This document shows positions 26,257-35,814 of a stretch of 64,000 nt of DNA, in pieces (the first letter of the stretch is position 1; the number at the start of each line of letters is the position of its first letter). Under the pieces are notes generated by a model that ran no database searches, was not told where the DNA came from, and saw nothing but the letters and a program-made list of their open reading frames with translations. The stretch is from CADEFQ01 sp050249415. GTDB lineage: Bacteria > Pseudomonadota > Gammaproteobacteria > Steroidobacterales > Steroidobacteraceae. The position numbers and the translations under genes were made by a program. The stretch covers positions 124,001-188,000 of the forward strand of contig JBFWQO010000009.1 in NCBI GenBank assembly GCA_050249415.1, written 5' to 3'.

Positions 26257-27453
26257 TCAGTTGTTCGACCAGCGCGGCAGGCCGAGGCCCTGCTGCGCGA
26301 TGATCTTGCGGTTGAGATCCATGCCACCGCCGCCGGAGAGTTCGTGGCCCGCCCAGCCGTATTCGGCCGCCCACCAGCCGTCGAGGGGCGCGCCCGGGCT
26401 TCCTGCCGTGAGTGGCCCGTGCGAGCGCATGATGTCGAGCGCGAGATTCGCCTTCTCCCAGCTCAGCATGGCGCGGTACATCTTGCAGGCCGATGCTTCG
26501 AGCGTCGGGATGTAGTCCTTGTCGGCCGCCCGCGCGCCCGCGATCAGCTGCAGCATCTTGCCGCCCGCGATCTTCACGTGCATGTTCGCGAGTGACTGGC
26601 GCGCCACCGGATCATCCGCCACCCGTTGCCCGTCGATCTCCGCGCTCCGCGCCCATTGCACCAGGCGCTCGAACGGCTCGCTCACCGCCTTGAAGTTGAT
26701 CATCGTCATGCGCTCACGCGAAAGCGCCTCCATGAGATGCTGCCAACCGTGCCCGCGCCGGCCCACGAGGTATCGCTTCGGCACGCGCACCTCGTCCAGG
26801 AACACCTCACAGGTCTGGATGCCGTTCATCATCTCGAAGACCTGGATCGAGATGCCGGGCAGGTTCGACTTCATCAGGACGATGCTGAGCCCCTTGTGGC
26901 GCACCGACCCGCGCTCGGAACGCACCAGGGTCCACAGGTAGTCGGAAGTGTCGGCGCAGGTGATGAACCGTTTCTGCCCGGTGACGATGAAGTCGTCACC
27001 GTCGTCCACGGCCTGCGTGCGGATGCTCGCGATGTCGTTGCCCGAATCCGGCTCGCTGTAGGCGATGGCGAAGCGCAACTCCGCCTGCAGCATGCGCGGC
27101 AGGAACTCCCGCTTCAATTCGGCGGAACCGGCCTGCAGCAGCGTGTTGCCGATGATGCCGATGATGTAGGTGACCGTGAGGGCAATGCCCTCGAAGCCGG
27201 CGTGGTGCAGCTCGTCGATCAGGATGTACTCGACCATGGGTACGCGCTCACCGCCCTGCCCACCGTACTCCTGCGGGAAAGCAGCCCCCAGCCATCCCTT
27301 CTGCGCCATCTTCTTCAGGACTGCCATTTCGAGGGGCACGTGTTCGGCGTGGATTTCGTGGAAGCCCTCGAGTTCGCGCGGGCAGTGCTCGGCGATGAAA
27401 CGGCGCACGTCCAGGCGAAACTGCTGCTCTTCCTGCGTGTAGCGGAAATCCAT
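26257..27453 (-). CDS. acyl-CoA dehydrogenase (first of a pair)
   Basis: This 398-aa FAD-dependent dehydrogenase starts MDFRYTQEEQQFRLDVRRF, has GWLGAAFPQEYGGQGG, and carries FAIAYSEPDSGNDIAS at the flavin site. It is the first gene of the minus-strand operon that continues with the second dehydrogenase, two hydratase subunits, the aldolase, DUF35 and the CoA transferase. It should catalyse alpha,beta-dehydrogenation of an acyl-CoA. The CocE-type hydrolase lies 58 bases upstream on the same strand. Confidence 0.94.
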   Translation of the reverse strand: MDFRYTQEEQQFRLDVRRFIAEHCPRELEGFHEIHAEHVPLEMAVLKKMAQKGWLGAAFPQEYGGQGGERVPMVEYILIDELHHAGFEGIALTVTYIIGIIGNTLLQAGSAELKREFLPRMLQAELRFAIAYSEPDSGNDIASIRTQAVDDGDDFIVTGQKRFITCADTSDYLWTLVRSERGSVRHKGLSIVLMKSNLPGISIQVFEMMNGIQTCEVFLDEVRVPKRYLVGRRGHGWQHLMEALSRERMTMINFKAVSEPFERLVQWARSAEIDGQRVADDPVARQSLANMHVKIAGGKMLQLIAGARAADKDYIPTLEASACKMYRAMLSWEKANLALDIMRSHGPLTAGSPGAPLDGWWAAEYGWAGHELSGGGGMDLNRKIIAQQGLGLPRWSNN

Positions 27454-27511
27454 CGGGCGACTCTCCATCAGGCGCAAGTGGCAGGCTACGTGCCGATGCG
27501 GGGAGCCGTCA

Positions 27512-29305
27512 TCATCCCCTTGGATGACGCGCGCGCTCGCCGCTCCCGCTATTCGCGCCTTCGCACGCAACGATCGGCAGGGTCAGGCACGACGGACGCA
27601 GCGCATCGTGGAAGACCTGCTGCACCGCCTTGCGGGCATCGGCAGCGCTGCCGAGTGCGGGGGTCACGCGGGAGTTCAGGTTGCGGTCGAAGCGCGGGAA
27701 GTTGCTGCTCGAGATCTCGAGGCGGATGCAGTGCCGGGGCTGGAAGGTGTGCGCCACATCCCACAGGTCGATCGTGAACTCGGTCGGCCGGCCTGGCTCG
27801 AGGAACTCGGCGTGCTCGCGGCTGCTGCGATAGCGCGCGCGCACGATACCCTCGGCGATGTTGGCGCAGTAGCCGTCCGGCTCGACATCGACGAGCTTGG
27901 CCGTGAAGTCGGTGTCCTCGGCGCTGCTGCTGGCGTGGAGCGTGACCGTGACGGGGCCGGCGATGGCGAGGGGTTCGGCGAGCCGCGCGCTGGTGTATAC
28001 GAGGATGTCCGGGCGCGTCTCGACCTCGGCCTGGTCCTCCACACCCGTGGGCACGCCGATCATGCTGCGCCCGCCGCGGGTCGGCACCGGGTCGAGCGGA
28101 TCGTAGACGAAGCTGTCGCGCGGCTCGCTCGCCGGCGGCGCAAGGTCGAGCGTGCCATCGCCCATGCGGGTGTTGGCACGCCCGGCGCTGTGCAGGTAGT
28201 AGCGCGTGGGCGCATGCGGAGGCGGCCAGGACCGGGCCTCTTTCCAGACGTTCTCGCCCATCTGGTAGTAACGCACGCCGTTGTCGGGCAGCACCTTCAG
28301 CGGCTCGCCACGCAGCCAGTGGTCGAACCAGCCGAGCGCCAGGCTGCCGAGCAGTTCGGGGCCCGTGAATACATCTGGGCCGAAATCCCGCTGCCCGGCG
28401 CAGGTAGCGCGCTTGTTGTAGTAGGCGCTGTGGTCCCAGGGGCCGAGGATCAGGCGATGCTTGTCGCGCACGGCCGGGTCGCTGCGCTCGGCCAGCGCCC
28501 GCGCAAAGTCCAGATGCCCGCGCAGGCAGGTGTCGTACCACGAAGTCATGTGCAGCACCGGTACGTTGACGCGCTCTGCGCGCGGTATCGCATCGGCCTC
28601 GCGCCAGTACTCGTCATAGCTCGGGTGCGACAGCCACTCGCGCCAATACGGTGCCGCCCCGTTCTGGAAGGGCGGAAAGTCGATCAGCGGCAGGAAGCTC
28701 GCCGAGCCATTCATGTCGCGCGAAGCCTCCGCGAGCTTGCGCAGCGCCTCCTGTTCGGCCTCGGGCGGGAGACCCAGCCGCGGGATCGTGTCGGTGGCGA
28801 GCGCCGTCCAGATCCAGGACATCTGGAACCCGAGCTCCAGAGCCCCGTTCGAGTAGGTCCAGCCCGACGTGTAATCCGTGGCCGTCTCGTACGCGAACAC
28901 CGCCTTCAGCCGCGGCGGAGCGGCCACGGCGCCCTGGATCGCCATCGTTCCGAGTGCGCACGCTCCGTAGAGCCCGACGTCGCCGTTGGACCAGGGCTGC
29001 GTGCCCGCCCACTCGACGGTGTCCCAGGCATCCTCACGGATCTGCGTGTACGGGCGCCAGGTGCCTTCCGACCCTGACCGCCCGCGCACTTCCTGCACCA
29101 CGACGACATAACCGCGCTGCACCGCGATCAGCGGGCTGAAGATGAGTTCGTGCACGACGAGGAACTGGTCGTTGTTGTAGACGTGGCCGTTCACCAGCAC
29201 CGGATGGCGCTCGTCGTCGGCCGGGCGATAGATGTCCACTGCCACCCGCACGCCATCGCGCATCGGCACCATCACGTCACGCTCGATCAGAATATTGCCC
29301 GCCAT
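27512..29305 (-). CDS. CocE/NonD-family hydrolase with Cys at the nucleophile elbow
   Basis: This 597-aa protein has the X-Pro dipeptidyl-peptidase/cocaine-esterase layout. The start is VMVPMRDGVRVAVDIYRP, then come the elbow region VGLYGACALG and the likely catalytic His in LILGPWDHS. The C-terminal jelly-roll domain has DTDFTAKLVDVEPDGYC. In typical members the elbow reads G-x-S-Y-x-G; here the residue is Cys (codon TGC), so the usual Ser nucleophile is missing. The start at 29305 fits the family, since upstream sequence belongs to the PPOX gene in another frame. It probably cleaves an ester or amide, if active. Confidence 0.88.
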   Translation of the reverse strand: MAGNILIERDVMVPMRDGVRVAVDIYRPADDERHPVLVNGHVYNNDQFLVVHELIFSPLIAVQRGYVVVVQEVRGRSGSEGTWRPYTQIREDAWDTVEWAGTQPWSNGDVGLYGACALGTMAIQGAVAAPPRLKAVFAYETATDYTSGWTYSNGALELGFQMSWIWTALATDTIPRLGLPPEAEQEALRKLAEASRDMNGSASFLPLIDFPPFQNGAAPYWREWLSHPSYDEYWREADAIPRAERVNVPVLHMTSWYDTCLRGHLDFARALAERSDPAVRDKHRLILGPWDHSAYYNKRATCAGQRDFGPDVFTGPELLGSLALGWFDHWLRGEPLKVLPDNGVRYYQMGENVWKEARSWPPPHAPTRYYLHSAGRANTRMGDGTLDLAPPASEPRDSFVYDPLDPVPTRGGRSMIGVPTGVEDQAEVETRPDILVYTSARLAEPLAIAGPVTVTLHASSSAEDTDFTAKLVDVEPDGYCANIAEGIVRARYRSSREHAEFLEPGRPTEFTIDLWDVAHTFQPRHCIRLEISSSNFPRFDRNLNSRVTPALGSAADARKAVQQVFHDALRPSCLTLPIVACEGANSGSGERARHPRG

Positions 29306-29313
29306 GATCTGCC

Positions 29314-29682
29314 TCAGGACTTGCCCCGGTCCGGCGCATCGAACGAATATTCGTCGGCGCCCAGGTAGTGCCGCCCGATCGAATTGATGAACGAGCGATC
29401 GGCGTCGTCGCGCAACTCCGCGATGCCTCGTACCTCGACGTAGCGATCCGGATTGTTGCGGTGGGGGATCGACATCGCGACGCGCGGGTCGTGCACGAGA
29501 TTGCGATACTTCCGGCGCGCCTTCACCGTGCTCACCCGCACGTGCTTGCCGTCCCACATCAGACTCACCGGATTGACCGATAGCCGGCCGTCGGGGCGGA
29601 TCGTCGCGATGTGGCCGATCGGCCGATCGGTCAGGATGTCGTGGCACGAAGCCGGAATCGGCCTGGTTTCCCTGGAGATCAT
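29314..29682 (-). CDS. PPOX-class (FMN/F420) flavoprotein, short paralog
   Basis: This 122-aa split-barrel protein has GHIATIRPDGRLSVNPV, VRVSTVKARRKYRNL and VEVRGIAEL in order. It aligns almost residue for residue with the central part of the protein at 6619-7071 and ends about 20 residues earlier. It sits 3 bases after the flavoprotein gene upstream and 8 bases before the CocE-type gene, so it belongs to that operon. Its function is a presumed small flavin reductase and is unproven. Confidence 0.85.
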   Translation of the reverse strand: MISRETRPIPASCHDILTDRPIGHIATIRPDGRLSVNPVSLMWDGKHVRVSTVKARRKYRNLVHDPRVAMSIPHRNNPDRYVEVRGIAELRDDADRSFINSIGRHYLGADEYSFDAPDRGKS

Positions 29683-29685
29683 GAG

Positions 29686-31377
29686 TTACATCTCTTGCAT
29701 TGCATGACGCGCCGCGATGTAGCCGAAGGTCGTCGCCGGTCCCAGTGTGGATCCGGGGCCCGGGTAGGTCCCCGCGATCGCCGACGCGGAGCAATTGCCG
29801 ACCGCGTACAAGCCGGGGATCACGCCGGCATCTTCGGTCATGACCTGCGCATGGATGTCGGTCTCGAGCCCGCCGGTCGTGCCGAGGTCACCCGGATAAA
29901 TCGCCATCGCATAGAACGGCGCCGTCTCGATCGGCCCGAGCGTCGGATTGGGTTCGACCGCCGGGTCTCCGTAGAAGCGCTCATAGGCGCCGTCACCCCG
30001 GTGGAAGTCGAGATCGACGCCCGTGCGGGCGTACTGGTTCACTTTCGCGGCCGTGGCCCTCAGGCCTTCGGCATCGACCTCGATGAGCCGTGCGAGTTCA
30101 TCCAGCGTATCGGCCTTCGCCATGAAGCTTCGCAACCGCCGCGGCACCATCCAGTCCGGCTGCGCGCTCGAGGGCAGCAAGGGGCCGAACGGATATTTCC
30201 TGCGAAAGCTCGCGTCGCAAACGAGATACGAGGGAATGGTCGGCGCATCGGGCCGGTTGCTCGCGTAGATGGCTTCCACGGTGTCGATGTACGGCAGCGC
30301 CTCATTGACGAAACGCGCGCCATGGCGGTTCACGATGTAACCGCCGGGCAGCGTGCGCTCGAACAGGATGGACGCCGGGCTGTCCCAGCCCGGCACCGGG
30401 CTCACCGGCATCCAGCAGCAACGCGACATCAGGTTGATCTTCGCGCCCGCGGACTGACCGAGCGACAGCGCATCGCCCGTGTTGTGCCGATTGCCGACTG
30501 TCCAGGCGGCATCGGTCGGCTGCGGCAGGTAACGCTCGCGCAGCGTCTGGTTGGCCTCGAAGCCGCCCGACGCCAGAATGACGCCGCATCGCGCGCGGAT
30601 GCGCAGCGCGTGCCCGCCGCGTTCGGCCACGACACCGACGACGCGCCCGCCCTCGCTGACCAGTTTGCGCGCCGGCGTGCCGAGCCACAGCGGCAGCTCG
30701 CGATCCATCAGCGAGCGGCGCAGTGAGCCGACGAGCGCCGCCCCGGCGGAGAGGTCGCGGCAACGCCGCGACCTGAATCGCCACGGCAGGTCGAACCAGT
30801 ACCTGCCGAAGATCTTCAGCAGGTTCTTCGCCCAGCCGGGATTGCGGCAGAGCATGTCGTGCGCGTCGTTCAGCGTGACGTTGTAGCGGCCCATCATCAC
30901 GGTGCCGGCATAGGTCACCATCCGCAGGATCTCGTCGCCCAGCGGGCGCGCATCGAAATAAGTTGACTCGATGCCCCGGCCACCGCCGCGCCAGCCAGGC
31001 TGGTCGGGATAGTAGTCGGGATAGGTCGGCATGCACTGCGGCCGAAAGCGCGTGTGTTCCGCGAGGTATCGCAGCATCCGCGGCGCCTGCGTGACGAAGG
31101 CCAGCAGCCGTCCTTCGGGCTCGATGCCCCGGGTCACCGCTTTCAGGTAATCCATCGCGGCGTTCGGGTTGTCCTCGATGCCCGCGGCGCGCATCAAGTG
31201 ATTGTCCGGGATCCACAGGCCTCCGCCCGACTTGGCGGACGACCCGCCATAGAGGTCGCTCTTCTCGATGAGCAGCGTGCGGGCTCCGCGGTCGTGCGCG
31301 GTGAGGGCGGCCACCATGCCGCCCGCCCCGGACCCGATCACCAGCACGTCGACGGCATGGTCCCAGCCCGCGTTCAT
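29686..31377 (-). CDS. FAD-dependent oxidoreductase (3-ketosteroid dehydrogenase-like)
   Basis: This 563-aa flavoprotein is of the fumarate-reductase/ketosteroid-dehydrogenase superfamily. The FAD motif DVLVIGSGAGGMVAA is at the start, followed by LYGGSSAKSGGGLWIP and a C-terminal ALGNCSAS-like loop (YAVGNCSASAIAGTYPGPGS). The ATG at 31377 is preferred because AGGAG precedes it by 5 bases; a GTG two codons earlier is too close. Enzymes of this type remove hydrogens next to a ketone in ring systems. Together with the igr-like operon it points to an alicyclic or steroid-like substrate (inference). Confidence 0.9.
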   Translation of the reverse strand: MNAGWDHAVDVLVIGSGAGGMVAALTAHDRGARTLLIEKSDLYGGSSAKSGGGLWIPDNHLMRAAGIEDNPNAAMDYLKAVTRGIEPEGRLLAFVTQAPRMLRYLAEHTRFRPQCMPTYPDYYPDQPGWRGGGRGIESTYFDARPLGDEILRMVTYAGTVMMGRYNVTLNDAHDMLCRNPGWAKNLLKIFGRYWFDLPWRFRSRRCRDLSAGAALVGSLRRSLMDRELPLWLGTPARKLVSEGGRVVGVVAERGGHALRIRARCGVILASGGFEANQTLRERYLPQPTDAAWTVGNRHNTGDALSLGQSAGAKINLMSRCCWMPVSPVPGWDSPASILFERTLPGGYIVNRHGARFVNEALPYIDTVEAIYASNRPDAPTIPSYLVCDASFRRKYPFGPLLPSSAQPDWMVPRRLRSFMAKADTLDELARLIEVDAEGLRATAAKVNQYARTGVDLDFHRGDGAYERFYGDPAVEPNPTLGPIETAPFYAMAIYPGDLGTTGGLETDIHAQVMTEDAGVIPGLYAVGNCSASAIAGTYPGPGSTLGPATTFGYIAARHAMQEM

Positions 31378-31386
31378 CGACACTCC

Positions 31387-32364
31387 TCAGGCCGGCTTGC
31401 GCGCACGTTTCTTGGGCTCGATGCCCAGCAGCTTCGCCATGTTGAGCCCGAAGATCTTCGCCCGGTCCTCGTCCGTGATGTAACGATAGCCCCAGCCGCG
31501 GTGCCCCTCTTCGTCGATCTGGAAAGTGTGGAACGGCTCGACGCATTCCTTCATGCCTGCGCCGTTCGTATCGCTGCCCCACACGATCTTGTCGGCGGTG
31601 GCATAGAGCATCGCTTCGCCGATCAACTCCTGGAACAGCTTCGGCCGCCAGGTCGCCGTATGGTTCAGGAAGCTCACGCTGATGTGGAGGTTCGGGAACG
31701 TCGCCGCGAGGTGATTCAGCTCGCGATGGTGTGGCCAGCCGAAATGGAATGCGACGATGCGCAGGTCGTAGAAGTCGTAGAGGACATCTTCCAGCAGGGC
31801 CGGGTGGCAGAACTTGTTGCGGCCCCCGTAGATGTAGCCCGTCCCGGTGTGGACCTGCATGACGAGATTCAGCTCCTGCGCCTTCTCGAAGAACGGCCAC
31901 AGGCGCTTGTCGTTGATGTAAGTGTCCTCGGGACAATAAAACTTGAAGACCTTGACGCCGTACTCCTTCGCCATGAATTCCATTTCCAGGATGGCCTCCG
32001 GGACACCCCGCTGGATGATCGGGCCGAAGTTGGGACACATGATGAAGCGGTCCGGGTACTTCTCCACTCCGGTCAGCATCCAGGCGTTGGTGGACAGCGG
32101 CGTGGTGCCGCCGGTGCAGAACAGGAAACTTTCCGGGATGACACACGCGAGATCCGTGCCCGATGCATCCATGTTGCGGATCATCTTCTCGAACGGCCCC
32201 GCACCGTCGTCCTCCATGGACGGGAACTCCGCCATCACGGGCCGGATACAGCCTTGCAGCGAATGCATGAACCGCTGCATGCCCGGGTATGGCGCCAGCT
32301 GGTGCCACATGGCCGCCGCGATCGGATGCGTCTCGGTATCGATGATGAAATAGTCTTTCGACAT
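31387..32364 (-). CDS. amidohydrolase-2 family metal-dependent hydrolase/decarboxylase
   Basis: This 325-aa TIM-barrel protein starts KDYFIIDTETHPIAAAMWHQ and contains VMQVHTGTGYIYGGRN and IVAFHFGWPHHRELN, with His residues at metal-ligand positions. It ends with the WGSDTNG segment typical of amidohydrolase-2 members such as ACMSD-like decarboxylases. It lies 9 bases upstream of the flavoprotein gene, so it is probably co-transcribed. Ring-cleavage product hydrolysis or decarboxylation are both possible. Confidence 0.86.
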   Translation of the reverse strand: MSKDYFIIDTETHPIAAAMWHQLAPYPGMQRFMHSLQGCIRPVMAEFPSMEDDGAGPFEKMIRNMDASGTDLACVIPESFLFCTGGTTPLSTNAWMLTGVEKYPDRFIMCPNFGPIIQRGVPEAILEMEFMAKEYGVKVFKFYCPEDTYINDKRLWPFFEKAQELNLVMQVHTGTGYIYGGRNKFCHPALLEDVLYDFYDLRIVAFHFGWPHHRELNHLAATFPNLHISVSFLNHTATWRPKLFQELIGEAMLYATADKIVWGSDTNGAGMKECVEPFHTFQIDEEGHRGWGYRYITDEDRAKIFGLNMAKLLGIEPKKRARKPA

Positions 32365-32375
32365 GGGATGACTCC

Positions 32376-34784
32376 TCAGTTCGTCCGGCCGTGCAGCAGC
32401 TTCCACACGCGATGCGGCGAGGCCGGGACTTCACGTGCCAGCAACCCGAGAGGCGCGAGCGCATCGTTGACGGCACACATGACGGCCGCCGGCGCCGTGT
32501 GCAGCGCCCCCTCCCCGCAGCCCTTCGCGCCGAGGGGCGCCACCGGCGATGGCGTCACCAGCGCGAACTTCTCTGTCATCGGGACTTCATCCAGGGTCGG
32601 CAGCAGGTAATCGACGAAGGTCGTCGATCGCGGCTGGCCGTCGGCTGCGTAGGCGTACTCCTCGAGCAGCGCGGCGCCGACACCCTGCGCCACGCCGCCC
32701 TGCGTCAGGCCTGCCACCGTGGCCGGATTGAGTCGCGTGCCGCAGTCGTCGACCACGACATACTTGAGGATCGACACACGCCCGGTGTCGCGATCTATCT
32801 CGATCATCACGACGTGACAGGCGTTGGCGGCCGTCAGGTAGCTCTTCGCGCGTCCCTCTCCATCGATCGGCTGGCGGCCCTGCGCCGTCCACACCCCGCT
32901 CGCCTCGAGCCCCATCTCCATGCCCGGCGGCAGCAGGTCACTGCGGGCATGCGCGACACCTGCAATCTCCGCGAGACTCAGCCCGCTCACGGGGTGGGCG
33001 GTGATCTGCGCCCTGCCGTCGACGAACTCGAGTCGCTCCGCGGGTGTCTGCAGCAATCCGGAGGCAATCGCGATGATCTTCCTGCGCAGCTTGGCGGCGG
33101 CGAGCATGGTGGCGCCCGCGATGGCCACCCCGAGTCGGCTGCCGCCCGGCCCGAACGACGGCGGAGCACCCAGCGTGCTCAGCGGCACGACCTCGATATC
33201 GTTCAGCCCGGTGCCGAAGTAGTCGGCGAGCAGCTGCGCAATGACCGTGTACTGCCCCTGCCCTTCGCTGGTGAAGCCGACCCGCGCGGTGATCCGGCCG
33301 AACGCATCGATCGAGACGGTGATGCCCTCCGGAATGCCGATGGCCTGCGTGCCGACGATCGCGTAGGCGTTCCAGTCGAACACGCCCGGCTCGACCGTGT
33401 TGGCAATGCCGATGCCCACGAGGCGCCCCTCCGACCTCGCGCGCGTCTGCAATTCGCGCAACCCGGCATAGCCTGCAATCTCGAGCGCCTTGTCGAGCGC
33501 GGCTTCGTACTCGCCGCTGTCGTACTCGTTGCCGCTCGGAATGGTGTAGGGAAACTGTTCCGGGCGAATGTAGTTGCGGCGGCGCATCTCCGCCGGGTCG
33601 AGCCCGAGACCGCGCGCCGCGCAGTCCATCATCTGCTCCAGCACGAAGAAGTGTGGCGGCGGGCCCATGCCCCGGTAGGCGCTCGTCGGCACCTTGTTGC
33701 TGAGCACGATCGTGAGGTCGTAGGACGCCGCCGGAATCGTGTAGCAGCCGGTGAAGGCACTGAGCGGCTTGCCGGCACCCAGGGCGCCGAAGTTCTCGCC
33801 GCTCGCACCGATATCCTCGATCAGCGTGACGTGAAACGCGGTGACCGAGCCGTCGTTCATCACCGCGAGGCGCGCCGTGTAGTACCGGTCCCAGGCCTGG
33901 CCGGCGCCGCTGGTCAGGTACTCCATGCGGTCTTCGATCCACTTGACGGGCCGGCCGCCCGCCTTGCGTGACAGCAGGCTCGTGATCACGATGCCGCGCC
34001 CGTTTCCCTTGCCGCCGAAGCTGCCGCCGCGCTGCGTGCTCGACAGGTCGAGCTTGTTCGACGCAAGCCCGAGGGTGCCGGCGGCCCCGGCGGCATACAT
34101 CAGCGGCGCCTGGATGCTGCCGCGGACCGCGAGCTTGTCGTTCACGGTATCCCACCTGGAGATGCAGCCGAAGGTTTCGATGGGATTGGCGCCCATGCGA
34201 TGCCAGCGGAAGTGTTCTGCGTAGACGCGGTCGGCCTTCGCGAAGTGCGCCTCGACCGGGCCCCACGTGAACGTGCGTTGCAACGCGATGTTGCTGCCGA
34301 GTTCCTCGATGACGAGTGGGCCGCCCGCCTTCATGGCCTCGCGCGCATCGATCACGGGCGCGATCGGCTCGAGATCGACCTCGATCAGTTCGACGGCGTC
34401 CTCCGCGACGTGACGGCTGATCGCCGCGACCGCGGCCACCGGCTCACCGACGAAATGGACCTTGTCGATCGCCATGCAGTAAGCGCCGGTTCCCTCGGGC
34501 GCGCCCACCGAGCGTTGCGTCCACCTGCGGACATCCTCTCCGGTCAGCACGGCGTAGACGCCCGGCAGTCGCTCGGCCCGGGACGTATTGACGCACCGGA
34601 TGCGGGCATGCGCGACGCTGCTGTACTTCATCGCACAATGCAGCATCCCGGGCAGCGCGATGTTGTCGATGAACTCCACGGTGCCCGTGACCAGCGCCGC
34701 ATCGTCGATGCGCTGCACATCCTTGCCGAGGAAGCGCAGCGAACTGGCGGGAATGTCTTCGAGGCGTGGTTCCTGGTGCGTCAT
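32376..34784 (-). CDS. molybdenum hydroxylase large subunit (xanthine dehydrogenase family)
   Basis: This 802-aa molybdopterin-binding subunit has the N-terminal LRFLGKDVQRIDDAALVTG and the substrate-site loop PTSAYRGMGPPPHFFVLEQM. Late in the protein are VVVDDCGTRLNP and the GAKGCGEGALHTAPAAVMCA segment with the active-site Glu. The loop reads AYRGMG, not the AYRCSF of CO dehydrogenase, so it is a hydroxylase of an organic ring or aldehyde. The small subunits are encoded on the opposite strand across a 142-bp divergent region, an unusual arrangement. The start at 34784 is family-consistent. Confidence 0.93.
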   Translation of the reverse strand: MTHQEPRLEDIPASSLRFLGKDVQRIDDAALVTGTVEFIDNIALPGMLHCAMKYSSVAHARIRCVNTSRAERLPGVYAVLTGEDVRRWTQRSVGAPEGTGAYCMAIDKVHFVGEPVAAVAAISRHVAEDAVELIEVDLEPIAPVIDAREAMKAGGPLVIEELGSNIALQRTFTWGPVEAHFAKADRVYAEHFRWHRMGANPIETFGCISRWDTVNDKLAVRGSIQAPLMYAAGAAGTLGLASNKLDLSSTQRGGSFGGKGNGRGIVITSLLSRKAGGRPVKWIEDRMEYLTSGAGQAWDRYYTARLAVMNDGSVTAFHVTLIEDIGASGENFGALGAGKPLSAFTGCYTIPAASYDLTIVLSNKVPTSAYRGMGPPPHFFVLEQMMDCAARGLGLDPAEMRRRNYIRPEQFPYTIPSGNEYDSGEYEAALDKALEIAGYAGLRELQTRARSEGRLVGIGIANTVEPGVFDWNAYAIVGTQAIGIPEGITVSIDAFGRITARVGFTSEGQGQYTVIAQLLADYFGTGLNDIEVVPLSTLGAPPSFGPGGSRLGVAIAGATMLAAAKLRRKIIAIASGLLQTPAERLEFVDGRAQITAHPVSGLSLAEIAGVAHARSDLLPPGMEMGLEASGVWTAQGRQPIDGEGRAKSYLTAANACHVVMIEIDRDTGRVSILKYVVVDDCGTRLNPATVAGLTQGGVAQGVGAALLEEYAYAADGQPRSTTFVDYLLPTLDEVPMTEKFALVTPSPVAPLGAKGCGEGALHTAPAAVMCAVNDALAPLGLLAREVPASPHRVWKLLHGRTN

Positions 34785-34833
34785 CGACTTCGGCCTGGTG
34801 ACGGAAAATGTTATGAACCCCTCCGGAGGCGAC

Positions 34834-34855
34834 GCATCATCCATATTGATGACGC
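34834..34855. promoter_or_regulatory. inverted repeat in divergent promoter region
   Basis: GCATCATC and GATGACGC are 8-base arms (one mismatch) separated by 6 bases, midway between the divergently transcribed large and FAD subunits of the molybdenum hydroxylase. The location and symmetry suit an operator controlling both transcripts. No regulator gene is adjacent, so the binding protein is unknown. Confidence 0.4.
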
Positions 34856-34926
34856 ACCCGGGGCGCGTTCGTCGTACAACTCCTCACCAGGCAGCAGTGC
34901 AATCCGGGCGAATCGACAGCACGCAG

Positions 34927-35814
34927 ATGAAGTCAGCCGCGTTTGACTATCACGCTCCGGCTACGCTCGCCGAAGCCGTAGCGCTGCTCGAACGTTTCGG
35001 GCGCGAGGGCAAGGACGTGAAGATCCTCGCGGGCGGCCAGAGCCTCATGCCGATGCTCGCCATGCGGGTGGCGCGCCCCGAGATCCTGATCGACTTGCGA
35101 CGCGTCGCGGGGCTCGATGCCCTGCACGAAGAGGCGGGCCGGATCGTCATCGGTGCCATGGTGAGCAAACGCCGCGCCGAGGAATCGCCGCTCGTCCGTG
35201 ACCGGCAACCCCTGTTCCACGCAGCCACGCAACTCGTCGCCCATCTGCAGATCCGCAGTCGCGGCTCCGTCGGCGGCTCGTTTGCCCATGCCGATCCGGC
35301 CTCCGAGTACCCGGCCGTCGCGCTCGTACTCGACATGGAGATGAGTGCGGTCGGTCCGGCCGGCAAGCGTGTGATTCCCGCGCCCGAGTTCTTCGTGACG
35401 TACATGACCACGAACCTCGCGCCGACGGAGATCCTGGCCGAGGTGAGCATGCCGGTCATGCCGGCGGGCACCGGCTGGGCCATCCAGGAGTTCTCGCGAC
35501 GCCGAGGCGATCTCGCGCTCGCCGGTGTCGCCGTCACGCTGCGCCTCGATCGCGGAGTCTGCCGCGAAACACGCATGGCCGCGTTCGGCGTGAATCCCAC
35601 GGCGGTACGCCTGGGCGCCGGCGAGGACGCGGCGAACGGGCGTCGCCCCGACCCTGCCGTGCTCGCGCACGCCGCTGCGGCGGCGGCAGACGCACTGGAT
35701 GAGCCGATGAATTGCGTCCATGCATCCGGTGCCTATCGCCGCCATCTCGTGAAGACGCTCGCGGAACGCTGCCTTGCGCAGGCGGCCCGGCGCGCCGGGC
35801 GGAGCCGGGCGTGA
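34927..35814 (+). CDS. molybdenum hydroxylase FAD-binding subunit (CoxM-like)
   Basis: This 295-aa subunit passes electrons from the iron-sulfur subunit through FAD. It contains the FAD-site motifs AGGQSLMPMLAMR and SRGSVGGSFAHADPASEYPA. The ATG at 34927 begins KSAAFDYHAPATLAEAVALL, which fits the family. The stop overlaps the GTG of the iron-sulfur subunit gene (GTGA). Together with that subunit and the divergent large subunit it makes a complete L-M-S enzyme. Confidence 0.93.
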   Translation: MKSAAFDYHAPATLAEAVALLERFGREGKDVKILAGGQSLMPMLAMRVARPEILIDLRRVAGLDALHEEAGRIVIGAMVSKRRAEESPLVRDRQPLFHAATQLVAHLQIRSRGSVGGSFAHADPASEYPAVALVLDMEMSAVGPAGKRVIPAPEFFVTYMTTNLAPTEILAEVSMPVMPAGTGWAIQEFSRRRGDLALAGVAVTLRLDRGVCRETRMAAFGVNPTAVRLGAGEDAANGRRPDPAVLAHAAAAAADALDEPMNCVHASGAYRRHLVKTLAERCLAQAARRAGRSRA

